NCBI RefSeq assembly: GCF_001864895.1
Contig: NZ_MJGO01000038.1
Coordinates: forward strand, 260,775 to 308,475
DNA: 47,701 nt
Source of the DNA: Curtobacterium sp. MCBA15_009
GTDB taxonomy: Bacteria; Actinomycetota; Actinomycetes; Actinomycetales; Microbacteriaceae
Reading direction: 5' to 3'
Below the pieces are notes generated by a model. That model saw nothing but the letters and a program-made list of their open reading frames with translations. It searched no databases and had not been told where the DNA came from. Shown here one piece after another: positions 15,219 through 22,639 of the stretch. How positions within the stretch are numbered: position 1 is the first letter of the stretch; each line of letters opens with the position of its first letter. A program made the position numbers and the translations under genes.

Positions 15219-16664
15219 GTGAGCAGCACGAACGCGACGATCAAGAGCCTGGTACCCGCTCGGATGGACCGACTGCCGTGGACACGCTTCCACTGGAGCG
15301 TGGTCGTGGGCCTCGGGGTGTCCTGGATCCTGGACGGCCTCGAGATCCAGATCGTCTCGAACGCCGGGTTCCAGGCGGACCTCGACCTGTCGACGCAACA
15401 GGTCACCTCGCTCGGCACGATCTACCTGGTCGGACAGGTCGTCGGTGCGATCGTGTTCGGGCGCATGTCCGACCGCCTCGGTCGACGGAAGCTGTTCATC
15501 CTCACCCTGGCCATCTACCTGATCGGTTCCGGCATCGCCGGGTTCGCGCAGGACTTCTGGTTCCTCGCGGTGTTCCGCTTCGTCGCCGGGCTCGGCATCG
15601 GTGGCGAGTACGCGGCGATCAACTCCGCCATCGACGAACTCATCCCGTCGAAGTACCGCGGACACGTCGACATCGCGATCAACGGGACGTACTGGGGCGG
15701 TGCGGCCCTCGGCGCCTTCGCGAACATCTACCTGCTCGACACCGCCCACTTCGCCGAGAACATCGGCTGGCGCATCGGCTTCTTCCTCGGCCCGGTGCTC
15801 GGCATCGCGATCATCTTCCTGCGCCGGCACATCCCCGAGAGCCCCCGCTGGCTGATGACGCACGGCCGCGAGCAGGAGGCCGAGGCGACGGTCACGCAGA
15901 TCGAGGCGTCGGTCGAGAAGTCCACCGGCCACCGCCTGCCCGACGTCGACGACTCGAAGGCGATGACCGTCACGCCGACGGACAACGTGAAGTTCCGCAC
16001 CATCGTGAAGGTGCTGTTCCGGCAGTACCCGACACGGACCCTGGTCGGCGCGACGATGATGATCACGCAGGCGTTCCTGTACAACGCGATCTTCTTCACC
16101 TACGCGCTCGTGCTCACCAACTTCTTCGGGCTGAAGACCGCCGAGACCTCGGTCTACTTCTTCCCGTTCGCGATCGGCAACCTGCTCGGCCCGATCATCC
16201 TCGGCCGGTTCTTCGACACCTGGGGCCGCCGCCAGATGATCTTCTCGACGTACCTGGTGTCCGGTCTCGTGCTCGCGACGTCCGCGTTCCTGTTCCAGGC
16301 CGACGCGATCAGCGCCGGCGTGCAGGTCGTCTTCTGGTGCGTGTCGTTCTTCTTCGCCTCGGCCGGGGCGTCGAGCGCGTACCTGACCGTCAGCGAGATC
16401 TTCCCGCTCGAGCTCCGGTCGCAGGCCATCTCGTACTTCTTCGCGCTCGCGCAGATCTTCGGTGCCGTCGCGCCGCTCATCTACGGTGCGCTCATCGGCG
16501 ACGGGTCGTCCCGCGAGCCGCTGTTCTGGGGGTACCTGCTCGGCTCGGCCGTGATGATCGCCGGTGGGGTCGTGGCGCTCGTGTTCGGGGTGGACGCCGC
16601 GAGGAAGGGGCTGGAGGACGTCACCCAGCCACTGTCGGTGCTGACGAAGTCGGACCGCGACTGA
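15219..16664 (+). CDS. MFS transporter, sugar-porter type
   Basis: A 481-residue, twelve-helix major facilitator transporter of the sugar-porter/metabolite-H+ symporter group. The N-domain loop motif is GRMSDRLGRRKLF, the equivalent C-domain loop is GRFFDTWGRRQM, and RHIPESPRWLMTHGRE after helix 6 is the sugar-porter PESPRWL motif. It probably imports a sugar or organic acid with protons. The GTG at 15219 lies 8 nt after TACGTT (15205-15210) and no ribosome-binding site is visible; the longer frame from 15153 would include the upstream inverted repeats. A GntR regulator follows, which may control it. Confidence 0.92.
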   Translation: MSSTNATIKSLVPARMDRLPWTRFHWSVVVGLGVSWILDGLEIQIVSNAGFQADLDLSTQQVTSLGTIYLVGQVVGAIVFGRMSDRLGRRKLFILTLAIYLIGSGIAGFAQDFWFLAVFRFVAGLGIGGEYAAINSAIDELIPSKYRGHVDIAINGTYWGGAALGAFANIYLLDTAHFAENIGWRIGFFLGPVLGIAIIFLRRHIPESPRWLMTHGREQEAEATVTQIEASVEKSTGHRLPDVDDSKAMTVTPTDNVKFRTIVKVLFRQYPTRTLVGATMMITQAFLYNAIFFTYALVLTNFFGLKTAETSVYFFPFAIGNLLGPIILGRFFDTWGRRQMIFSTYLVSGLVLATSAFLFQADAISAGVQVVFWCVSFFFASAGASSAYLTVSEIFPLELRSQAISYFFALAQIFGAVAPLIYGALIGDGSSREPLFWGYLLGSAVMIAGGVVALVFGVDAARKGLEDVTQPLSVLTKSDRD

Positions 16665-16704
16665 CATTCTGTATCCGGAGTGTTTAGCGCGCTGGGGCGC
16701 GGCC

Positions 16705-16720
16705 TGCCAGCGTGCTGGCA
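16705..16720. promoter_or_regulatory. Perfect inverted repeat, possible GntR operator
   Basis: TGCCAGC (16705-16711) and GCTGGCA (16714-16720) flank a 2-nt centre. It lies 41 nt past the MFS stop codon and ~94 nt before the GntR start. The short, nearly loopless form suits an operator better than a terminator; binding is inferred. Confidence 0.4.
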
Positions 16721-16813
16721 TGGCACTCCTCCACAGCGCGATCCCGGCGCCTCCCATCCACCGCGGTCGGCGTGCACCCCTCGGCGGTCCTGAGCGTGCG
16801 TGAGCCTGGCGTG

Positions 16814-17494
16814 ATGGAGAACCCAGCCCGGCGCAGCGCCCTCGGCGACCTCGATCCGCACGGTCTGCGGCGGAGTCTGCTCCGCGACGCGGTCTTCCTG
16901 CGGCTGCTCGACTGCGTGCTGCGCGGTGTCTACCGACGCGGCCAACGGCTCAAGCTCGACGCCATCGCGCAGGACATGCGGGTCTCGCGCACGCCCGTGC
17001 GCGAGGCGCTCGTCACGCTCGAGACCCTGCGTCTCGTGTCGGTGCAGCGGTACGTCGGCGTCGTCATCACGCACTGGTCCGTCGACCAGATGACCGAGCG
17101 GATGCGGATCATCCGCGCGATGGTCGCCGAGCCGCCCGCCGGCGGGGTCGCGTGCCCCGACCGCTTCGACCCGCTCGTGCTCCGCGACTGCTGGACCGAG
17201 GCCGGTGCCTTCGTGGAACTCGGCGCCTGGTACCTGCGCCGCCGCGGGGCGCCGGTGAGCGCGGACTGGGTGGCGTCACAGCGCATCCTGCTCGACATGT
17301 TCTCGACGGACGACGTCGCGCTCGCGAACGGGATCGACGCGGTGGTCGACCGTCGACGCCGGCTCGACATCCTGGAGCGGGCCGTCGACGCCGCGGAACG
17401 CGACGCGCTCGACGACTGCGCGGCCGCGCTGCTCGAGCTGGCCGGAGCGCTCATCGCGCTGCCGGACCGATTCCGGGTGGCCGTCCAGCGCTGA
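16814..17494 (+). CDS. GntR-family transcriptional regulator (FadR/FCD-like)
   Basis: A 226-residue regulator. The winged HTH sits at about residues 25-85: LLDCVLRGVYRRGQRLKLDAIAQDM, then the diagnostic VSRTPVREALVTLETLRLVSV. The C-terminal helical region is of FCD type but divergent; the usual metal-binding Asp/His pattern is not clear, so the ligand may differ. I start it at ATG 16814; an in-frame GTG at 16799 and further upstream codons are possible. It follows the MFS permease by 149 bases on the same strand and may regulate it in response to its substrate. Confidence 0.85.
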   Translation: MENPARRSALGDLDPHGLRRSLLRDAVFLRLLDCVLRGVYRRGQRLKLDAIAQDMRVSRTPVREALVTLETLRLVSVQRYVGVVITHWSVDQMTERMRIIRAMVAEPPAGGVACPDRFDPLVLRDCWTEAGAFVELGAWYLRRRGAPVSADWVASQRILLDMFSTDDVALANGIDAVVDRRRRLDILERAVDAAERDALDDCAAALLELAGALIALPDRFRVAVQR

Positions 17495-17519
17495 CCGGGC
17501 GGTCGGCGGCGGGGCGGTC

Positions 17520-17626
17520 GGCCGGGTGGCACGTTCGGCCGCTGCAGCACGACCGGCCGGGACGTCGCGCTCGGCCGCGGCAGCACGACCGGCCGGGGCG
17601 TCGCGCTCGGTCGCGGTGGCGCATCC
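17520..17626. repeat. Three ~36-bp tandem repeats in an intergenic region
   Basis: Copies at about 17520-17554, 17555-17590 and 17591-17626 share GGCCGGG, then a CGTCGCGCTCGGCCGCGG-like block, then CAGCACGACC. The period is divisible by three, so several frames stay open, but no reading frame looks like a real protein. The 465-base stretch 17495-17959 otherwise holds only the likely tRNA promoter (TATGGT at 17929-17934). Confidence 0.65.
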
Positions 17627-17959
17627 GTCGTCGGCGGAAGCGGGAGGTGGGGGCGCGGTGGTGGGCCGCGCCCCCGGGAGTCGCTCCCCGGGGTGCCGGA
17701 CGATCGGGCACGCCGGGCCCGTGATCGGGGAGCGACGTCGGGTGCTGTGTCGCGACAGAGGGGACGAGCCCCGGAACGTGATCGCCGCGTCTCGACGATC
17801 GTAAGCACCGGGGTACGTGGCGACAACCCCCGGATGTCCCCATTCCGGGGGACTCCGTCGACACGGGTGGGATGCGGGAGCCACGCGCGGGGGTGTCGCC
17901 CGGGTCGATCCGGGGTCGGTCCTTCCTGTATGGTGGTCGCAGCGCTCGTGAGAGTGCTT

Positions 17960-18049
17960 GGAGACGTCGCATAGTCCGGCCGAGTGCACCACCCTGCTAA
18001 GGTGGAGTCCCCTTTGAGGGGACCGAGGGTTCAAATCCCTCCGTCTCCG
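17960..18049 (+). tRNA. tRNA-Ser (anticodon GCT)
   Basis: A 90-nt type II tRNA. Acceptor strands GGAGACG and CGTCTCC pair fully; the anticodon stem CCACC/GGTGG holds the loop CTGCTAA with anticodon GCT (reads AGC/AGT); the long variable arm is TCCCCTTTGAGGGGA; the T-arm is GAGGG-TTCAAAT-CCCTC. CCA is not encoded. A strong terminator follows. No duplicated 3' end or integrase is nearby, so it is not an obvious attachment site. Confidence 0.97.
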
Positions 18050-18057
18050 CGCTCCTC

Positions 18058-18087
18058 GAAACCCCGGTCCGATCGGACCGGGGTTTC
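18058..18087 (+). terminator. Terminator of tRNA-Ser
   Basis: Perfect 30-nt palindrome whose left arm is GAAACCCCGGTCCGA, starting 9 nt after the tRNA. Confidence 0.85.
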
Positions 18088-18123
18088 GTCGTTCCCGGGG
18101 CGCGGCGCGGCGCTCTCGCGCAT

Positions 18124-18180
18124 CGAGTGAGCAGAAACGGTCGAGTGCGCGCTCGGTACCCGACTTCTTCTGCTCACTCG
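18124..18180. repeat. Inverted repeat with 13-bp arms and 31-nt loop
   Basis: CGAGTGAGCAGAA (18124-18136) pairs perfectly with TTCTGCTCACTCG (18168-18180). It lies between the tRNA terminator and the end of the MFS gene, where no further terminator is needed for the tRNA. Its arm and loop sizes match the elements at 75-127, 228-280 and 33649-33710, although the sequences differ. Confidence 0.75.
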
Positions 18181-18216
18181 CGGCAGGAGTCGCGCCCCGA
18201 GGCTGTGCCCGCGTCG

Positions 18217-19404
18217 TCAGACCGTCGCGACGCTGCCCGTCGTCGTGGCGTCCCGCGGGCGGATGCGCCGTGCCGCGGCTGCTGCGACCAGGGTCAGCAC
18301 CACGGCGGCCGCCGTGATCCCGGCACCGGCCCAGATCGGCGACGTGTAGCCGAGTCCCGCCGCGATCGTGAGGCCGCCGATCCAGGCCCCCAGTGCGTTG
18401 CCGAGGTTGAACGCCGCGATGTTCGCCCCGCTCGCCAGGGTCGGCGCATGGTCGGCGTACTGCATCACCCGGGTCTGCAGGGCCGGCACGGTGGCGAACC
18501 CGAACGCTCCCATGAGCACGAGGGCGATCACGGTGAGCACGGGCGAGGCCGCCACGGCGGCGAACACCGCGAGCACCACCGTGAGGGCGACGAGCACGAC
18601 GAGCAGGGTGCCGTCGATCGACCGGGACGCGAGCCTGCCGCCTGCGAAGTTCCCCGCGAACAGGCCGACGCCGAACACGACGAGCAGCCACGGCACCGCC
18701 GACGACGGGAACCCGGACACCGCGGTCAGCGTGTACGCGATGTAGGTGAAGGCGCCGAACATGCCGCCGTAGCCGAGCACGGTGATGCCGAGCGACAGCC
18801 AGACCTGCCCCGAGCGGAAGGCACCGAGCTCGCGGGCGAGCGACGGGACCTCGGTGGTGCGGACGGCGGGGACGAGGACGAGCACGCCGACCAGGGCGAC
18901 GACGCCGATCGCTGCGATGGCCCAGAACGTCGCACGCCAGCCCGCGGCCTGGCCGAGGAAGGTGCCGAACGGCACGCCGAGCACGTTGGACGCGGTGAGT
19001 CCCGTGAACATCAGGGCGACGGCGGAGGCGCGCTTCGCCCGCTCGACCATGTTCGCCGCGACGACCGAGCCGATGCCGAAGAAGGCCCCGTGGCAGAGGG
19101 CCGCGACGACGCGGCCGGTCATCATCACGCCGTAGGTCGGGGCGATCGCCGACAGGGTGTTGCCGACGACGAACAGCACGAGCAGCCCGACCAGGACGGG
19201 CTTGCGGGGGAGTCGTGTGGTCGCGGCGGTGAGGCCGAGTGCCCCGACGACGACCGCGAGGGCGTACCCGGTGACGAGCCAGCCTGCCGTGGTCTCGGTG
19301 ACGCCGAAGTCGGCCGCCACCTCGGGCAGCAGGCCGGTGATGACGAACTCGGTCAGTCCGATGCCGAACCCGCCGAGTGCGAGGGCGATGAGTCCCGCGG
19401 GCAT
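18217..19404 (-). CDS. MFS exporter, DHA1/arabinose-efflux type
   Basis: A 395-residue, twelve-helix major facilitator of the drug:H+ antiporter-1 family resembling AraJ/YdeA sugar or drug efflux proteins. It opens GLIALALGGFGIGLTEFVITGLLPEVAADFGV, a hallmark of this group, and has the antiporter-type stretch VLGVPFGTFLGQAAGWRATFW. The ATG at 19404 follows GGAAGGA by 5 nt. It is divergent from a MarR regulator 133 bases away, the usual pairing for repressor-controlled efflux. Substrate unknown. Confidence 0.92.
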   Translation of the reverse strand: MPAGLIALALGGFGIGLTEFVITGLLPEVAADFGVTETTAGWLVTGYALAVVVGALGLTAATTRLPRKPVLVGLLVLFVVGNTLSAIAPTYGVMMTGRVVAALCHGAFFGIGSVVAANMVERAKRASAVALMFTGLTASNVLGVPFGTFLGQAAGWRATFWAIAAIGVVALVGVLVLVPAVRTTEVPSLARELGAFRSGQVWLSLGITVLGYGGMFGAFTYIAYTLTAVSGFPSSAVPWLLVVFGVGLFAGNFAGGRLASRSIDGTLLVVLVALTVVLAVFAAVAASPVLTVIALVLMGAFGFATVPALQTRVMQYADHAPTLASGANIAAFNLGNALGAWIGGLTIAAGLGYTSPIWAGAGITAAAVVLTLVAAAAARRIRPRDATTTGSVATV

Positions 19405-19450
19405 GGGTGTCCTTCCGTTGTGCGGTGCAGCTGGTCCGCGTACCGTGGTC

Positions 19451-19492
19451 GTTGCAGACGCGGGGTATCGATAGTTGCACGCGCGGGGTATC
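19451..19492. promoter_or_regulatory. 19-bp direct repeat in the MFS/MarR intergenic region
   Basis: GTTGCAGACGCGGGGTATC (19451-19469) and GTTGCACGCGCGGGGTATC (19474-19492) differ at two positions and repeat every 23 bp, about two helical turns. This fits two regulator dimers bound to the same DNA face. Control of both divergent genes by the MarR protein is inferred. Confidence 0.6.
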
Positions 19493-19537
19493 CGCGCAAG
19501 CAAGGATCTCGCTGGAAAGCGAGCCTGGAGGTCCCTC

Positions 19538-19987
19538 ATGTCCGTCGACGACTCATCGGTCGCCGTCCGCGCGCACGGTTGGCGCACGCTCGCCGCCCTG
19601 CACGGCCTCATCGAGACCCGCCTCGAGCGGGCACTGCGCGTGGTGGACCTGTCGGTGGTCGAGTTCACCGTCCTCGACGCGCTCCGACGCCAGGACGGCT
19701 TCCACATGCGCATGCAGCAGCTCGCACGGGCCGCCGCCCTCAGCCCGAGTGCGACCACCCGGCTCGTGAACCGGCTCGAGGAGCGAGCCCTCCTCACCCG
19801 CGTGCTCTGCGCCGACGACCGCCGCGGGCTCTACACCGAGTTGACGCACGCCGGCCAGCGGCTGCTCGACGAGGCCACGCCGGTGCACGCCGCCGCGCTC
19901 GAGGAAGCGCTCGCCGAAGCGCGCGAGGTCCCCGAGCTCGAGCAGCTCGCGGTCGCGGTCGACCGGCTCGAGGGCGCCACCGTCTGA
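19538..19987 (+). CDS. MarR-family transcriptional regulator
   Basis: A 149-residue winged-helix repressor. The fold is seen in LSVVEFTVLDALRRQDG, the recognition region MQQLARAAALSPSATTRLVNRLEERALLTRV and the wing DDRRGLYTELTHAGQRLLDEA. The ATG at 19538 is preceded by GGAGG at 6-8 nt. It is divergent from the efflux gene and probably represses it until a toxic compound or phenolic ligand binds. No cysteine of the OhrR type is present near the N-terminus. Confidence 0.92.
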   Translation: MSVDDSSVAVRAHGWRTLAALHGLIETRLERALRVVDLSVVEFTVLDALRRQDGFHMRMQQLARAAALSPSATTRLVNRLEERALLTRVLCADDRRGLYTELTHAGQRLLDEATPVHAAALEEALAEAREVPELEQLAVAVDRLEGATV

Positions 19988-20121
19988 GGGGCGGGAAGTG
20001 CGGCGCGGTCGCCGCACGGGTCCTCCGCGCGGCCGACCGGGGTTGGCGGCGCGCGTCAGCTGAGTCAGCCGGGGTGCTGTTCCGCGCGTCGGAGGACGGC
20101 TTGCGCACAGGAGGCCGTTCC

Positions 20122-20237
20122 TTCCGGCTCCCCACGCGCGGAACGGCACGGCACGCGCGGAACGGCTCCCCATGCGCGGAACGGCACGGCACGGCTCCCC
20201 ACGCACGGCACGGCTCCCCACGCGCGGAACGGCCCGG
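20122..20237. repeat. Cluster of ~19-bp tandem repeats
   Basis: About six imperfect units combine CACGCGCGGAACGGCACGG with variants ending GGCTCCCC, between the MarR gene and the MoxR operon. No gene is credible in 19988-20315. The array ends about 40 nt before a TAGCAT (20277-20282), a possible -10 of the MoxR operon. Confidence 0.7.
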
Positions 20238-20315
20238 AGGGTGACGCATCCTCCCCTCCTTGTCACCGGGCCGATGTAGCATGCACGACACCTGTCCCGA
20301 GACGAGGAGTCCTGC

Positions 20316-21308
20316 GTGCCGGAAGCGACCGCCCCCGCCTTCCCCCTCGAACGCATCCGAGAGGTCGGCGACGCCATCGTCGCATCGGTCTCGACGGTGA
20401 TCGACGGCAAGGTGGACGCCATCCGCACCGCGCTGACGGTGATGCTCGCCGAGGGGCACCTGCTCGTCGAGGACGTCCCCGGCGTCGGCAAGACCGTGCT
20501 CGCGAAGGCGCTCGGCGCCTCCGTCGGCGGTTCGGTGAACCGCATCCAGTTCACGTCCGACATGCTGCCGTCCGACGTGACCGGGGTGAACATCTTCGAC
20601 CAGTCGTCGGCCTCGTTCCGGTTCTCACCGGGTCCGGTGTTCGCGAACGTCGTCATCGGCGACGAGATCAACCGCACCAGCCCGAAGACCCAGTCGGCCC
20701 TGCTCGAGGCGATGGCCGAGTCGCAGGTCACCGTCGACGGCGTGACCCGGCCGCTCGAGCGGCCCTTCATGATCGTCGCGACGCAGAACCCGATCGACAT
20801 GGAGGGCACCTACCCGCTGCCCGAGGCGCAGCGCGACCGGTTCATGGCCCGCATCACCATGGGCTACCCGAGCGCCGACGCCGAACGCCACATGCTCGCG
20901 AGCCGCGGCGGCGGCGACCCGCTGGCGCACCTGCGACCGATCGTCGACGTCGCGACGCTCCACGCCGTCATCGAGTCGGTGGCGGGCGTGCACGTCGCAC
21001 CCGACGTCGAGGCCTACATCGTCGCGATCGTCCGGGCGACCCGCACCCACCCCGACCTCGTGCTCGGTGCCAGTCCCCGTGCCACGCTCCACCTCGCGCA
21101 GGCGTCCCGTGCGCACGCGGCGCTGCTCGGGCGGCCCTTCGTGACCCCGGACGACGTCGCCGCCCTCGCCCCGATCGTGCTCGCGCACCGGCTCGTCCCG
21201 GTCGCGCGCGGCCTCGGCGGCACGGGCGAGGACACCGTGCGCGAGATCGTCGTCCGGATCGTGTCCGACACCGCCGTGCCCTTCACAGCGACCCCCGTCC
21301 GCTCCTGA
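20316..21308 (+). CDS. MoxR-family AAA+ ATPase
   Basis: A 330-residue AAA+ chaperone-like ATPase of the MoxR proper subfamily. Walker A is EDVPGVGKTVLAKAL, Walker B VVIGDEINR, sensor 1 MIVATQNPIDMEGTYPLPEAQRDRF, and the C-terminal lid contains ASPRATLHLAQASRAHA. The GTG at 20316 is preceded by GAGGAG. It heads an operon with DUF58 and TgpA-like genes, a widespread arrangement in which MoxR is thought to activate or assemble the membrane partners. Client unknown. Confidence 0.95.
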   Translation: MPEATAPAFPLERIREVGDAIVASVSTVIDGKVDAIRTALTVMLAEGHLLVEDVPGVGKTVLAKALGASVGGSVNRIQFTSDMLPSDVTGVNIFDQSSASFRFSPGPVFANVVIGDEINRTSPKTQSALLEAMAESQVTVDGVTRPLERPFMIVATQNPIDMEGTYPLPEAQRDRFMARITMGYPSADAERHMLASRGGGDPLAHLRPIVDVATLHAVIESVAGVHVAPDVEAYIVAIVRATRTHPDLVLGASPRATLHLAQASRAHAALLGRPFVTPDDVAALAPIVLAHRLVPVARGLGGTGEDTVREIVVRIVSDTAVPFTATPVRS

Positions 21309-22639
21309 TGCCCGGCCGTCCGGCACCGTCGCCGCTGCTGCGCCGTGCCGGTGCGGCGCGCTCGACCGCGGCCCGGTTCGGACGGCGCGGTCTGGTGCTG
21401 CTCCGGCGCACCCCGTTCCCCCGACCGACGCTCCGCGGGTGGACGGTCATCGCGGTGGGCATCGGGCTCGTCGGCGGCGGTCTCGTCGGCGCGACGAGCG
21501 TCGCCGTGTCCGCCGGGCTGCTGCTGCTCGTGCTCGTCGTGCTCGGCATCGTCACGGCGTTCGTCGTGGCGGCGCCGCTGCGGGGCAGCCGGAGCACCGC
21601 GCGCGCCATCGTCCAGGTCGGCGAGGTGTACCGAGAGCGCATCTCGCTGAGCGGCACGAGCATGCCCTTCGGACCACGGTCGACGTTGCTCGTGCGGGAG
21701 CAGCTCGAGGACGCCTTCGCGAGCGTGTCCGACGCCGCGACCTACGCCGAGGTCGGCCCGGGGCTGCCGCCCGCACTGCTCGACGTCGAGGCGCTCGCCA
21801 TGCACCGCGGGCGCACGCTCGTCGGCCCGGTGACGATCCGGGTCGAGGACGCCTTCGGCCTGCTGCGCATCGACCGCCCCGTCGTGGCCGCTGAAGAGGT
21901 CGTCGTGGTCCCCGCGTCGACGCCGCTCACCGCCATCGACACCGGGGCCCTGGCCGGTGCCGTCTCCGCCGACGAGGGCCGGGTCGGACAGGGCGGGTCG
22001 GCCGACGACAGCGAACTCCGCCCGTACCGCCCCGGCGACCCGATCCGCCGGGTGCACTGGGCGCAGAGCGCGCGACGTGGCGAGCTGCACGTCCGCCAGA
22101 CCACCCAAGCCCAGCCGCCGGAGGCGGTGATCGCACTCGACGTGCGCCGCGAGTCGTACCAGCGCCTCGGCCGCGACGACCTCGCCGAGCTGTCGGACCT
22201 CGGCGGCGACCAGGCCTTCGAGCACGCCGTGGTCGTCGCGGCGAGCGTCGCCCGCGCCCTCGCCGCCCGGACCTCGCGCGTCGTGCTCGTGAGCGACAGC
22301 CCGGGCGGGAGCACCCGACACGTGGGCGACGCCGGCGGGCTGACCGACGTGCTCGTCGGGCTCGCCGACGTCCGGCTCCGCACCGACGCCCGGGACGTCA
22401 CGGACGTGCTGCCCGAGGTGCGGGGGCGTGACGTGCACGGCATGACCGCCGTCGTCACCGGTGCCTGCACCGTCGAGCAGGCATCCGAGCTCGTCGCCGC
22501 CACGAACGGGTCGAGTCGCGGCATCCTCGCGACGATCGTCCCGCCGGACCCGGTCGTGCGCGGCATCCTCGACCGTGCCGGTTGGCGCACGCTCGTCGTG
22601 CCGGTCGCCGGCGCACAGGTCTCGGGGGCGGCGCGGTGA
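21308..22639 (+). CDS. DUF58 domain membrane protein
   Basis: A 443-residue protein with two membrane helices near residues 45-90 and a DUF58 domain marked by ELRPYRPGDPIRRVHWAQSARRGELHVRQ around residue 237. DUF58 proteins look VWA-like and occur with MoxR ATPases. The ATG overlaps the MoxR stop codon by one base (TGATG), showing tight coupling. Likely a membrane-bound partner of the ATPase. Confidence 0.92.
   Translation: MPGRPAPSPLLRRAGAARSTAARFGRRGLVLLRRTPFPRPTLRGWTVIAVGIGLVGGGLVGATSVAVSAGLLLLVLVVLGIVTAFVVAAPLRGSRSTARAIVQVGEVYRERISLSGTSMPFGPRSTLLVREQLEDAFASVSDAATYAEVGPGLPPALLDVEALAMHRGRTLVGPVTIRVEDAFGLLRIDRPVVAAEEVVVVPASTPLTAIDTGALAGAVSADEGRVGQGGSADDSELRPYRPGDPIRRVHWAQSARRGELHVRQTTQAQPPEAVIALDVRRESYQRLGRDDLAELSDLGGDQAFEHAVVVAASVARALAARTSRVVLVSDSPGGSTRHVGDAGGLTDVLVGLADVRLRTDARDVTDVLPEVRGRDVHGMTAVVTGACTVEQASELVAATNGSSRGILATIVPPDPVVRGILDRAGWRTLVVPVAGAQVSGAAR

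Noticed and set aside
17960..18049. tRNA-Ser as an integration site
   Set aside because: No integrase, no duplicated tRNA 3' end and no change in gene character nearby.
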